Origin: Legionella antarctica
GTDB taxonomy: Bacteria > Pseudomonadota > Gammaproteobacteria > Legionellales > Legionellaceae
DNA: 64,000 nt
Direction of reading: 5' to 3'
NCBI RefSeq assembly: GCF_011764505.1
Contig: NZ_AP022839.1
Coordinates: 248,001 to 312,000 of the forward strand
Below are positions 55,202 to 64,000 of the stretch, piece after piece. The notes beneath the pieces were generated by a model that was not told where the DNA came from, ran no database searches, and saw only the letters and a program-made list of their open reading frames with translations. Each line of letters opens with the position of its first letter. Position 1 is the first letter of the stretch. The position numbers and the translations under genes are program-made.

Positions 55202-55636
55202 ATGCGAGGGCTAATCTCGTTAATAGCGGGTTTGATATTTGGTTCTGGTTTGATTTTAACAGGAATGTATAGTCCAGATATTATCATTGCCGGGCTAAAA
55301 ATCGGGGCTGAGACGTTCAAGGTTAACTTGTACGCCACTTTTTTTACCGCTTTATCGGTTACTTTTGTATTGTTCCAATTACGCAGATGGCTGGTAAAAC
55401 CTTTACTGAACCAAAGTTATGAACTCCCCACCCAGGAACAGATTGATTGGCAGCTGATTGCTGGCGCCGGAGTTTTTGGAGTCGGCTGGGGTCTGACTGG
55501 AATTTGTCCTGGTCCTAATGTAGTGGGGCTTGGCATTTATTCCTGGCCATTTTATTGGATAAACTTTACTGGCCTCATTATTGGTTTTTTGTTATTGCAT
55601 TATTTAACTGGCAAATTTATCGGCTCAAAACATTAA
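55202..55636 (+). CDS. YeeE/YedE-family half transporter, second half
   Basis: 144 residues, four hydrophobic helices, with GLIFGSGLILTGMYSP and GVGWGLTGICPGPNVVGLG as the conserved loop motifs. Together with the previous gene it forms a complete inner-membrane unit. TAAGGAGTAGGG overlaps the upstream stop and is the ribosome site. Confidence 0.9.
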   Translation: MRGLISLIAGLIFGSGLILTGMYSPDIIIAGLKIGAETFKVNLYATFFTALSVTFVLFQLRRWLVKPLLNQSYELPTQEQIDWQLIAGAGVFGVGWGLTGICPGPNVVGLGIYSWPFYWINFTGLIIGFLLLHYLTGKFIGSKH

Positions 55637-56149
55637 TATCATATCTTCGTTGAGGCCTTGTTCGATACCCTAATTACTTAGCGAGTGTCGTATAATGTTC
55701 TCGGCGAACTACACCGTATTCTGATGCCAGTCTGTTGTGTGCCCCTCTTACTTTCAGCATCTTACTCAAATGTATTCACATAAACTATTTGCTTCGAATT
55801 GAGGGCAGTATGCTTAAGGACGGCGAAATTTTCAGCCCCATAGTCTTTGAATTCGCGAATCATCCTTACCGAAGACAACGACTATTTTTCGGGCTTCTTG
55901 GATCAGTGATGTCACTAAATATAGTAGAAATTATTTTACTTCGATGAATATCAATCATTTTTAAAAATCTGTTTTTAATGGAACAAATGGTAACCAATTT
56001 TATTCAGTTTGCAATTTTAATATGCGCTTGTGCCCTGGGAAGCCAATTCAATTTGGAAGCTGTTAATAAATTGATAATTTAACTTTGCTAAACTATAAAT
56101 ATAACTTGCTAAACTTTATTTAAAAACAGAGTATCAAGAGGCGAAAAAT
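55637..56149. other. Gene-free stretch, 513 bases
   Basis: One 70-codon frame (55735-55947) has no recognisable features, and I do not support it. AT-rich sequence just before 56150 should contain the promoter of the hydrolase-like gene (GAGGCGAAAA before the ATG). Confidence 0.55.
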
Positions 56150-58255
56150 ATGGCTAATTTCACTTTGTTTGCTTATGGTACCGGGGAAACGCATACTACC
56201 ATCCATAATATAATATCCCAATTTTCTAATGCATGCGTTAGTGAAAAAACCATTCTAGACGGTCCTAACATGCTGGGCCTTGAAGTTCAGGCTAATGCGG
56301 AACAAGGAACCAAACGCATCCTTGAGTGGCTAAAAGCACAAACTGATGATAAAAACAGCATAAACCTGACCGGATTTAGTCGTGGCTCAGTAACCTGCAT
56401 TCGCATTGCCAATTTATTACAAAGTAAAAAAAATGATTTAGAGAAGCAAAAGAGTCAAAATCAAGGAAATCTGGGTGCAGAAGATGAAAATCTGCTCAAA
56501 CGCCTAAACCAGCTCGACTTAAATCTGTTTCTAATGGACCCCGTGGCAGGCCTGACTGATAAAAGTGCTAAAGAGAGCAGGATAATTCCAGAGATGGTTT
56601 CCAGTTATGTGGCTGTGTTACAAAAAGACGAACGACGACCTGATTTTAAACCTCAGGATATGACGCGCATCGTGGTAGCCAATCCCCAAAAAACCAAAAT
56701 GACTATGCTACCGCTGTATGGAAATCATTCTGATACTACCAAAATTAAAGACACAGGGATGGAAAGTGGACCTAAATTAGTATGGTATACCCTACATCAG
56801 TTTTTAACCCAAAAAGGCACCCAATTTGCCGAAGATAAAATACCCCCCATCGCCTTCAGTGAGAAACATTCCGATAAGAAAAAGCAAATAAAACCTATTG
56901 AGGATCTGACACCAGAGAAACCTGACGCGAAGGAATTATTGAAATTATTTGCTGAGCATCATCAAAACCGCAAAGCCTATCTCAAATCAGGCACAGCTGC
57001 TAAACTTTTTGACGGTATACCCGCTCCCAGAACCGAAAGAACGCTAAATCAACATGGCAGATATTATGTTAAAAACTCAGCGTTTTTTATCAACCAATTA
57101 GAGCGTGAACTTTTTAAAATTGCCTATCCCAAATCTTTTAACTATTTGTTTGAAAAAAACCTTAAAGACCCACGTTTTCCAGATGATAGCGAAAATTCAA
57201 AAGAATTGGTGAGAACTGAGTTGGAGCAGATAGAAAAAAATAATCCTGGGTTATTTAAACGTCTCAGGCATTATGGGGTCGAAAATTCCTCACAAGGAAT
57301 CACTTTGGGCGGCCCTCGTGGCTATAATTATCTTGAACCGTGCATGAGCATGCAGCAATTACTTCCTGATTTAGTACCTGCTTTAGTAAAAGAACATGCG
57401 GAACAAATGAATAAATTACCTTTACTCGAACAGGAAGTATACCGCGTTACTTTTCAATACGAGCGAGAAAAAGGAGAACTTAGTTTTTCCGAGGATAGGT
57501 CTAAAGCAGAACGCGCACAGCAAATACGTAAAGAGGTCAATAATCTGATCAACAATGGAACGGAATCTACAGATCAAAAATACGAGCGTGTGCTGGACAA
57601 GCTGGAGCAGCATTTCAAAGAGTTAATCCTGAGCAATAGTTCCTCTGATTTAATCCATATGGTAGGAAAAATATTAGCAAAACATGATCGTAACTATGCG
57701 GTTAAACAATCCTTGACTAATGAACTTATGGTGACATTAGTTTATAGCACACTTTCCCTAGCCAAAGAAGCCGTTCGTTTTGCGGGTAACCTGGGCTATG
57801 TGGGAGGATATTCGTTGTATGCAGTTGGAGCGGCCGTCGAGGCAATTGGTGTCCGGGCTAATGAGTTAATAGGAGATATTGGCTATAACCCTTTGAAACT
57901 TGTAGGAGCAATGTGTGCCACTTTGCTTGAGGGCGTTGGCTTTCTGATTAAACATAGCTTTGGCCTAAGGCCTTTAACCCAGTTTTTGACTAATGGGATA
58001 AAAGGGATTAGAGATAGCCTGACTCAAGCGATTAACACCACTACTATTGAAAAAATAAATCCGGAGCTTATTAAAACCCTGGAGTCCGAGGTCGAAGAGG
58101 CATCCATTCCTATACTCCCTCATGGAGAAGGTTCTAAAACAACTTTCGCAGAGTTTAAACAAGCAGTAACTGAGCTCAGGTCAGATACTAAAGAGGACAC
58201 CAAGTCAGAACTTAGTGATAATCATGATTTTCAGCCCCTTCCTAACCCTCCTTAG
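56150..58255 (+). CDS. Alpha/beta-hydrolase-like large protein, effector candidate
   Basis: 701 residues without a signal peptide. NLTGFSRGSVTCIRIANLL carries a nucleophile elbow GFSRG (Ser77), and the N-terminal MANFTLFAYGTGETHTTIHN plus LFLMDPVAGL supply plausible oxyanion and acid strands, similar to DUF2235/DUF5621-type proteins of Legionella. Residues about 250-520 are charged and helical. About 520-620 is an amphipathic Gly/Ala/Leu-rich stretch that could insert in membranes, and the C-terminus is Glu/Asp-rich. A translocated lipase-like enzyme is possible, not proven. Monocistronic. Confidence 0.65.
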   Translation: MANFTLFAYGTGETHTTIHNIISQFSNACVSEKTILDGPNMLGLEVQANAEQGTKRILEWLKAQTDDKNSINLTGFSRGSVTCIRIANLLQSKKNDLEKQKSQNQGNLGAEDENLLKRLNQLDLNLFLMDPVAGLTDKSAKESRIIPEMVSSYVAVLQKDERRPDFKPQDMTRIVVANPQKTKMTMLPLYGNHSDTTKIKDTGMESGPKLVWYTLHQFLTQKGTQFAEDKIPPIAFSEKHSDKKKQIKPIEDLTPEKPDAKELLKLFAEHHQNRKAYLKSGTAAKLFDGIPAPRTERTLNQHGRYYVKNSAFFINQLERELFKIAYPKSFNYLFEKNLKDPRFPDDSENSKELVRTELEQIEKNNPGLFKRLRHYGVENSSQGITLGGPRGYNYLEPCMSMQQLLPDLVPALVKEHAEQMNKLPLLEQEVYRVTFQYEREKGELSFSEDRSKAERAQQIRKEVNNLINNGTESTDQKYERVLDKLEQHFKELILSNSSSDLIHMVGKILAKHDRNYAVKQSLTNELMVTLVYSTLSLAKEAVRFAGNLGYVGGYSLYAVGAAVEAIGVRANELIGDIGYNPLKLVGAMCATLLEGVGFLIKHSFGLRPLTQFLTNGIKGIRDSLTQAINTTTIEKINPELIKTLESEVEEASIPILPHGEGSKTTFAEFKQAVTELRSDTKEDTKSELSDNHDFQPLPNPP

Positions 58256-58369
58256 AAATTATACAACGTTTAGGCGGCTGACTAATGAAACATTTTTGCA
58301 TCAAGGTTCCTGATTATTAATAAGACTTGGGGCAAGTTGATTAACCCTAAGATAAATCAGCGCCTGCGG

Positions 58370-59458
58370 CTAATCCGTTATATCAACACGTGTCACACCA
58401 GGAATTTCCATAACCAAATTTTGTGTATAAGCACTGGAAGGAGTTTGAAAACCTGCCGGAGCCTTGCCTGCTATAATTTTCTCCATAATTGTTACAGCAG
58501 TTAAGGCTGTAAACTTATAACCATTAGGCGTAGTTATTAATGCTGCAATTTTTTTTCCCGCCCCATTCGTTACTTCACCATAGATTTTGACTATCGAGTT
58601 TTCTCTTTCTTCCACAGTCGGTCCAGCGGGTAATTGATTAATTTTATATGCAACATATCGTTTCACTGGCGACCAGTTAAAGAGTCCTTTCACAGAATTA
58701 ATCAACTTATTCAAGCGAATCATTTTTTTTGGAAGTGACATATACGTTTCAATATGAGGAATGCCTGTACTCCACCAGCCTGAAGCTAAATCGCCCCACG
58801 ATACAGTAGTACAAAGTAAGGAAGTGGAGCTGCCAAAGTCAAAAGTACGTGTTTTCCAGCTTAATGGCCTCGTTTTTAAAATACCTTTATCCCGAATCAT
58901 TGTTCCAGCAGCAATACCTTCCAGCATGGTTCTGGCTGTTCCCCGAGAAACACCAGCTCCAGAGTTTTTTCCATTATTTAATGTTCCTATAGCAAGAACC
59001 AATTCACTGGCATCTGGTAATCTGCTTTTCAAATAAGAAGCCAGACAGTCACTGGGAACGACATCAAATCCGGCGCCGGGTAACACCATAACCCCCGCAG
59101 CTTTTGCCTGCTCATTAATTGCCATTAACTGTTCAATCACCAGAACTTCGCCAGTTATATCCAAATAATGAGTATGACTAGCAAGACAAGCTTGTACCAT
59201 TTTTTTATAGGTATGTTGAAATGGTCCTGCACAATGAATAACGGCTATAAATTCCTGCAGCACCCTCTTGGTTTCCTCCAAATGGTTCATATCAAATGCG
59301 CGATAATCCAGATTTAAAGCATTAGCCTGTTGAGCTAATTTTTCTTTGTTTCGCCCCCCTAATACCGGGTGGAGTCCTTGTTTAAGACTCAGCTCAGCAA
59401 TTAAATTCCCTGTATAACCGTATGAGCCATAAATTAAAAAATTATTTTTATTATTCAT
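58370..59458 (-). CDS. Saccharopine-dehydrogenase-like NAD(P)-binding protein
   Basis: 362 residues with an N-terminal Rossmann segment IYGSYGYTGNLIAELSLKQG (GxxGxxG) and LGGRNKEKLAQQ. AVIHCAGPFQHTYKKMVQAC and HYLDITGE are the family blocks shared with trans-acting enoyl reductases and saccharopine-reductase-like proteins. The true substrate is not predictable; lysine biosynthesis is unlikely. A hydrophobic or amphipathic C-terminal half is typical of the lipid-related branch. Divergent from coq7 with 140 bases between. Confidence 0.85.
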   Translation of the reverse strand: MNNKNNFLIYGSYGYTGNLIAELSLKQGLHPVLGGRNKEKLAQQANALNLDYRAFDMNHLEETKRVLQEFIAVIHCAGPFQHTYKKMVQACLASHTHYLDITGEVLVIEQLMAINEQAKAAGVMVLPGAGFDVVPSDCLASYLKSRLPDASELVLAIGTLNNGKNSGAGVSRGTARTMLEGIAAGTMIRDKGILKTRPLSWKTRTFDFGSSTSLLCTTVSWGDLASGWWSTGIPHIETYMSLPKKMIRLNKLINSVKGLFNWSPVKRYVAYKINQLPAGPTVEERENSIVKIYGEVTNGAGKKIAALITTPNGYKFTALTAVTIMEKIIAGKAPAGFQTPSSAYTQNLVMEIPGVTRVDITD

Positions 59459-59600
59459 CCCAAATTCCTGCTATCTTTCTGATTTAATTCATTTTATATT
59501 GATTATCTTTCATAATCGAGCTCAAATTAACCCGATGATGACTTCAAACTCCTCATTAATCCAGTTAACATAGATTCCTTAATCTCTTTCCAGTAGAACT

Positions 59601-60242
59601 ATGCGAACAATAAGCCTCCTTGATACTTTAATAACCGAAGTTGATAGCGCCCTTCGCACTCTGCTTCCACCTCTAAAAAGAATACCGATGCGCCCCTCAC
59701 CTGCTCATGAAATTGCAGATCACCCACTTTCTTCATCAGCTAAAAAACATATTGCCGGATTAATGAGAGTTAATCATGCAGGGGAAGTATGTGCCCAAGC
59801 ACTTTATCAAGGACAAGCATTAACAGCACAGTTAACCCATATTAAACAACAAATGGTCCAGGCTGCAGCGGAAGAGACCGACCACCTGGCATGGTGCGAA
59901 GAGCGCTTGGTTGAATTAGGAAGCAAACCCAGTGTGCTTAATCCTATCTGGTATAGTGGATCCCTTTTATTAGGCGCCCTTGCAGGTTTAGCAGGAGACC
60001 AGATCAGCCTGGGATTTGTTGCTGAAACAGAACGACAAGTAACGGCTCATTTGCAACGTCATTTACAAACAATACCGATTGACGATAAAAAAACTAAAAT
60101 CATTCTTGAAAAGATGCAAGAAGATGAGGAGCACCATGCGACCTTAGCCGTAGCAGCTGGAGCAGCGGAGCTTCCCTACCTCATAAAACAATTAATGAGA
60201 GTGGTATCGAAATTAATGACCAAAAGCAGTTATTATTTATAA
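59601..60242 (+). CDS. coq7: 2-polyprenyl-3-methyl-6-methoxy-1,4-benzoquinone monooxygenase
   Basis: A di-iron hydroxylase of ubiquinone biosynthesis (Coq7/CLK-1 type). 213 residues. Iron ligands lie in two repeats: GLMRVNHAGEVCAQALYQGQ with EETDHLAWCEERL, and GFVAETERQVTAHL with EKMQEDEEHHATLA. The 45-residue N-terminal extension is usual in gammaproteobacteria. Membrane-associated. It is 16 bases before the Pit transporter gene. Confidence 0.96.
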   Translation: MRTISLLDTLITEVDSALRTLLPPLKRIPMRPSPAHEIADHPLSSSAKKHIAGLMRVNHAGEVCAQALYQGQALTAQLTHIKQQMVQAAAEETDHLAWCEERLVELGSKPSVLNPIWYSGSLLLGALAGLAGDQISLGFVAETERQVTAHLQRHLQTIPIDDKKTKIILEKMQEDEEHHATLAVAAGAAELPYLIKQLMRVVSKLMTKSSYYL

Positions 60243-60258
60243 CCTAGGAAGATTAAGA

Positions 60259-61248
60259 TTGGACACCAATACCCTGTTTATCCTTTTTGTTGTATTCATA
60301 GCTTTCGTTTTTGAATTCATCAATGGATTTCATGACGCAGCCAATTCCATTGCAACTATTGTAACTACCGGGGTATTAACCCCCAGGCAGGCAGTAATAT
60401 GGGCTGCTTTTTTTAATTTTATTGCCTTTCTCATTTTTAATTTAATGGTGGCCAAAACAATTGGTAACGGACTTATTGACACCAGTCTTGTCGATGCCCC
60501 ATTAATTCTGGCAGCCCTGATAGGTGCCATCTTCTGGAGTTTGGTTACCTGGTACTATGGCTTACCCTCGAGCTCCTCTCATGCCCTGATTGGAGGACTG
60601 GCGGGAGCTGCCCTAGCGAAAGGAGGCTTTTCATCGCTTAAGCTTTCGGGCTTTGTTAAAGTAGCTATCGGTATCGTTTTATCACCGACTATAGGGCTAT
60701 TAATCGGTTTATTATTCACTTTCTTGTTAAGCAAATTACTCAAATACTTTAGTGAAGAATATCTGAATAAACTGTTTAAAGGTTTGCAACTTGCCTCTTC
60801 AGCGTTACTTAGTCTGACCCACGGCGGTAATGATGCCCAAAAAACCATGGGGATCATTGCTGTCCTGCTTTTTTCCGCCTCATGGATAGATGGCGAATTT
60901 TATGTGCCTTTTTGGGTGGTTATCTCTTGTCATGCGGTGATTAGTTTGGGCACTTTGTTTGGGGGTTGGCGCATCGTCAAAACGTTGGGAATCAAAATAA
61001 CCAAGTTAAATACATTAAAAGGTTGTGCCGCTGAAACTGCTGCTGCGCTTACTATTTTTGTCGCAACGGACGGTGGAATACCTGTTTCAACAACCCATAC
61101 GGTAACTGGAGCCATTGCTGGGGTGGGTTTATTCAATGGCCTTGATGGCGCACATTGGCACATACTAAGAAAAATTTTCCTTTCCTGGGCGCTCACCATT
61201 CCTGCCGCAGCAATGATTGCCGCGGCAATCATACTCTCTTTTAATTAA
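60259..61248 (+). CDS. Pit-family inorganic phosphate transporter
   Basis: 329 residues, about ten membrane helices. The signature GFHDAANSIATIV and the repeat LTHGGNDAQKTMGII are both present. The start codon is TTG at 60259, supported by AGGAAGATTAAG just upstream; no ATG is available before the first family block. It moves phosphate with H+ as a neutral metal-phosphate complex. It follows coq7 by 16 bases. It is shorter than E. coli PitA (499) because the central loop is small. Confidence 0.92.
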   Translation: MDTNTLFILFVVFIAFVFEFINGFHDAANSIATIVTTGVLTPRQAVIWAAFFNFIAFLIFNLMVAKTIGNGLIDTSLVDAPLILAALIGAIFWSLVTWYYGLPSSSSHALIGGLAGAALAKGGFSSLKLSGFVKVAIGIVLSPTIGLLIGLLFTFLLSKLLKYFSEEYLNKLFKGLQLASSALLSLTHGGNDAQKTMGIIAVLLFSASWIDGEFYVPFWVVISCHAVISLGTLFGGWRIVKTLGIKITKLNTLKGCAAETAAALTIFVATDGGIPVSTTHTVTGAIAGVGLFNGLDGAHWHILRKIFLSWALTIPAAAMIAAAIILSFN

Positions 61249-61254
61249 TGTAAC

Positions 61255-61290
61255 ATCCGTTTGAGATAAGGAAACGGATCTTACTTTTTT
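61255..61290 (+). terminator. Terminator after the Pit transporter gene
   Basis: ATCCGTTT and AAACGGAT form an 8-bp stem, followed by CTTACTTTTTT. It overlaps the 3' end of the convergent permease gene. Confidence 0.8.
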
Positions 61291-62660
61291 ATCATCTCCA
61301 AAGCACTGTTCTTTTGACTGTAAACAAAATAAATAACGCAACCAATGATCATCCAAATCAGAAAACGTAGCAGTGTAACCCAGGGTAAATTAGTAATCAG
61401 GTAGAAACAGCTGATTATTCCCAAAATGGGTACATAGGGCATTGCCGGTGTTTTAAATGGGCGATGCATGTCAGGCTGGGTTCGACGTAAATATAAAACA
61501 CCAGAGCACACGACAATAAAGGCAAAAAGAGTACCTACATTAACTAACTCAGCTAAATCATCGATGGGAACTATTGCAGAGATTGAGGCCATCAAAAAGC
61601 CACAGACTAAAATAATTCGCACTGGAGTTTTAGTGCGCTCATTAGTTCTGGAAAATAATTTGGGCAGCAAGCCATCTCGAGCCATTGCTAAGAACACACG
61701 GGTTAAACCATAAAATAATACCAACATTACCGTAGTCAGTCCTGCTATGGCGCCAACCCCAACGAAACCTGCAGCGACTCTATGACCTAACATAAGTAGA
61801 GAGTGACTGATTGGAGATGCAACATTCAAAGTGGGGTAGTAAGCTATGGCTGTCAGTAAGCCGGAAACTATTATATATAAAACAGTACAAATAATTAATG
61901 AACCAATGATTCCTCTAGGTAAATCACGCTGGGGATTTATTGCCTCCTCTGCAGCAGTAGAAACAGCATCAAAACCTATATAGGCAAAAAATATTAACGA
62001 AGCCCCCTTCATAACGCCCATCCACCCAAAAGGCATAAAAGGAGACCAGTTTTCAGTACGAACCTCAGTAGATGCAATAGCGATAAATACCAAAATGACC
62101 GTAAGCTTGGTGATAACCATCAGATTATTAAACCGGGTACTGGATTTAACACCTGCAATCAATAACCCGGTCAAGGTCGCTATGATAATAAATGCCAATA
62201 AATTGATAACGCCACCATCTAACGGCCCATGTAATAAAAATTTAGGCAGGTTTATTTTCATGGCCCTCAGTAAATCATTAGCATAGCCACTCCACCCGAC
62301 AGAAACCGCTGAAACAGAGATGGAATATTCCAATATCAGGTCCCAGCCAACTATCCAGGCAATTAACTCGCCAAATCCTGCATAAGCATAGCCATAGGCA
62401 CTACCACATCCCCCGATAGCAGCGGCAAGTTCTGCATAAGATAAAGCCGCAAAAGCACAGGCAATTCCGGCGACTACATAAGAAAGTATGACTGCTGGAC
62501 CTGCATAGGTTGCAGCAACTATTCCGGTGAGAATAAAAATACCGGCACCAATAATGGCACCTACTCCCAAAAAAGTCAGATCAAAAGCAGTCAGACACTG
62601 CGCCAAATGAGATTCATTATCTAATGATCCAGCAATATCTTTTTTGCGAAACAAGTCCAT
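61281..62660 (-). CDS. APC-family amino acid permease
   Basis: 459 residues, about 12 membrane helices. The N-terminal signature GVGAIIGAGIFILTGIVAATYAGPAVILSYVVAGIACAFAALSYAELA is typical of the cationic amino acid transporter branch (YfnA/CAT-like). The central FFAYIGFDAVSTAAEEAINPQRDLPRGI block is conserved. A cytoplasmic-membrane importer; substrate not predictable from sequence alone. Convergent with the Pit gene. Confidence 0.93.
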   Translation of the reverse strand: MDLFRKKDIAGSLDNESHLAQCLTAFDLTFLGVGAIIGAGIFILTGIVAATYAGPAVILSYVVAGIACAFAALSYAELAAAIGGCGSAYGYAYAGFGELIAWIVGWDLILEYSISVSAVSVGWSGYANDLLRAMKINLPKFLLHGPLDGGVINLLAFIIIATLTGLLIAGVKSSTRFNNLMVITKLTVILVFIAIASTEVRTENWSPFMPFGWMGVMKGASLIFFAYIGFDAVSTAAEEAINPQRDLPRGIIGSLIICTVLYIIVSGLLTAIAYYPTLNVASPISHSLLMLGHRVAAGFVGVGAIAGLTTVMLVLFYGLTRVFLAMARDGLLPKLFSRTNERTKTPVRIILVCGFLMASISAIVPIDDLAELVNVGTLFAFIVVCSGVLYLRRTQPDMHRPFKTPAMPYVPILGIISCFYLITNLPWVTLLRFLIWMIIGCVIYFVYSQKNSALEMIKK

Positions 62661-62817
62661 GATAGTATGCTCTGAGGTTTGAGACTTTTATTTTAACGTT
62701 TTTATTCGCTATTTAAAATATAGTGTCTGATTAACATCTGTCCAACTGAAATCTTTCAAAATTAAACTCTAGCACTAAAAGACTACCAGTAGAAACCCCG
62801 GAAAGGTTGAAATTTGA

Positions 62818-63375
62818 ATGAAAAAATTAATTACCAGCTTATTCATGTGTATTTCCCTGAATGCTTTTACTGCAAAAGATCCCAGTTCATGCAGCCATTG
62901 GCTGTCATTGTTTAAACCTATTTGCCAACGTCTTCAACAGGTGTGGTCTGATGGAGATACTGACCTTTATTTGTCTGGTTATGCGTGGCATAACAGATAT
63001 ATTTATTCACGGGAAAAAATCAAAACCTACAACGAAAATGCCTGGGGTGGGGGGCTTGGTAAAAGTCTATTTGATGAAAAAGGTAATTGGCATGCTCTCT
63101 ACGCCATTGCTTTCCTTGATTCTCATGGGCATGTAGAACCTGCAGCCGGGTATGCCTACTCAAAAATGCTCAGTATCACCAAAGACCTAAGAGCAGGATT
63201 AGGCTATTCTGTGCTAGTCACTTCGCGAGTTGATATTAATCACAACATTCCTTTTCCAGGTGCTGTTCCATGGGCTTCTGTGTTTTTTAAGAAAGTATCC
63301 ATAGGGGCTGCGTATATCCCGGGGAACTCAAAAAATGGAAACGTACTGTACCTCGTTAGTAAGTATACATTTTAA
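62818..63375 (+). CDS. rcp: Lipid A palmitoyltransferase, PagP/Rcp type
   Basis: 185 residues with a signal peptide. [34 protein letters not shown] is the PagP N-terminal block, including the catalytic His (in AWHNR), and later strands ([22 protein letters not shown]) form the eight-strand barrel. In L. pneumophila, Rcp adds palmitate to lipid A and gives resistance to cationic peptides. The N-terminal mature part has extra Cys (SSCSHW, KPICQR) relative to E. coli PagP. Confidence 0.9.
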   Translation: MKKLITSLFMCISLNAFTAKDPSSCSHWLSLFKPICQRLQQVWSDGDTDLYLSGYAWHNRYIYSREKIKTYNENAWGGGLGKSLFDEKGNWHALYAIAFLDSHGHVEPAAGYAYSKMLSITKDLRAGLGYSVLVTSRVDINHNIPFPGAVPWASVFFKKVSIGAAYIPGNSKNGNVLYLVSKYTF

Positions 63376-63490
63376 TGACCCTACCTCTAACCACCGCCCC
63401 TTTAGCCGGTCAAAACTAAAATCCTTTTTTGCTAGTTATACCCATAATGTGCTATGTTTTCTAAAGGATTAATATTCAGGACCGTTAAAA

Positions 63491-64000
63491 ATGCAATCAT
63501 TTATTGAGCAAGCTCAAACATACGCCTCATATCACCAGAATGTGATAACTCGTTATACCCATCTGGCAGGTGTGCCAATCATTATACTGTCTTTAATGAT
63601 CTTGTTAGGCTTTATTAAAATAATTATGCCTGGCGTTTTTGCAATCACCCTTGCCTGCCTGACTACCTTGGCCATTTTGGTTTATTATTATCGCCTTAAC
63701 TGGCAACTTGCCTTGGCGTTGACCCCAATTTTGCTCATTTTATTATGGTTTTCTAGTTTGTTTAGCCATCATGGACCTACAAAACTGGGAATATGGGCCT
63801 TTATCATTACTTTTGTCGTGGGATGGGGCCTTCAGCTTTATGGTCATTTTATAGAGGCAAAAAAACCAGCTTTTATGACTAACTTATCTCAGGCTCTTAT
63901 TGCACCGCTATTCCTGACTGCTGAGCTATTTTTCATGTTCGGATACATGAGCTCATTAAAAGAACAAATTTATGGCTCTGGCGTAGAAGAAGTGAACAGA
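63491..64000 (+). CDS. Mpo1-like membrane protein, 3' end outside window
   Basis: 170 codons open to the window end. The Mpo1/DUF962 features are YHQNVITRYTHLAGVPIIILSLMILLG at the N-terminus and WGLQLYGHFIEAKKPAFMTNLSQALIAPLFLTAELFFM at the C-terminus (the conserved HxxEAKKPA). Yeast Mpo1 is an iron-dependent dioxygenase of phytosphingosine catabolism; bacterial roles are uncertain. Five hydrophobic segments. The remaining residues after 64000 are few, since homologues are about 180 long. Confidence 0.85.
   Translation, partial: MQSFIEQAQTYASYHQNVITRYTHLAGVPIIILSLMILLGFIKIIMPGVFAITLACLTTLAILVYYYRLNWQLALALTPILLILLWFSSLFSHHGPTKLGIWAFIITFVVGWGLQLYGHFIEAKKPAFMTNLSQALIAPLFLTAELFFMFGYMSSLKEQIYGSGVEEVNR

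Noticed and set aside
55735-55947. 70-codon frame before the large hydrolase-like gene
   Set aside because: No convincing start or ribosome site and no recognisable features.

Overview
The window (about 38% G+C by eye) looks like a Legionella chromosome, most likely L. pneumophila or a close relative. It carries an Rcp/PagP-type outer-membrane palmitoyltransferase and coq7 as housekeeping landmarks. It also carries several proteins with the eukaryotic-style features of Dot/Icm effectors: a C-terminal CaaX box, U-boxes, a papain-like triad, an ADP-ribosyltransferase core and a tail-anchored heme-oxygenase-like protein. The species call is an inference from gene content; no rRNA gene is present.

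1-3.9 kb is core: a truncated membrane protein, oligopeptidase A (prlC) and tmRNA (ssrA). The 3' end of ssrA is an attachment site, and about 27 kb of elements sit there in tandem. Island 1 (about 3.93-19.7 kb) has a P4-type integrase, a second tyrosine recombinase, AlpA, an unrecognised gene pair and a type I restriction system whose hsdM is split by an IS21-family element, plus dinD. Island 2 (about 19.7-30.45 kb) has its own integrase, AlpA, a CHC2 primase and a Toprim/DUF3987 replication protein. Its cargo is an AbiEi-like wHTH protein, then a three-gene unit (wHTH + nucleotidyltransferase + metallophosphoesterase) behind a 13-bp-arm inverted repeat, then a DUF2971 protein. Island 3 (from about 30.45 kb) is decayed: a broken integrase is fused by deletion to a broken PD-(D/E)XK gene, followed by a RhuM/Fic pair. 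Each island starts with a copy of the ssrA 3' end plus a replacement terminator. Islands 1 and 2 also keep element-specific arm repeats at both ends.

33-58 kb is an accessory, effector-like zone. In order it holds a papain-like protease candidate, an IS3-family copy, a small protein ending in CaaX, a double U-box protein, a secreted propeller protein with a Ser-His hexapeptide tail, a heme-oxygenase-like tail-anchored protein, ung, a class A beta-lactamase-like protein, a caspase-fold-like gene broken by an IS nested in an identical IS, a beta-helix-like protein, an ADP-ribosyltransferase candidate, an amidase, a pair of YeeE/YedE half-transporters and a 701-residue GFSRG hydrolase-like protein. 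Remnants of sorbosone dehydrogenase, VOC/glyoxalase and integrase genes lie between them.

58-64 kb returns to core genes: a saccharopine-dehydrogenase-like reductase, coq7, a Pit phosphate transporter, an APC amino-acid permease, rcp/pagP and an Mpo1-like membrane protein cut by the window end.

The best candidate for an undescribed system is the 27.4-29.5 kb cassette. Its operator-like palindrome recurs twice elsewhere in the window (18.4 and 37.5 kb) beside decayed DNA. A second candidate is the gene pair at 7.35-9.3 kb.
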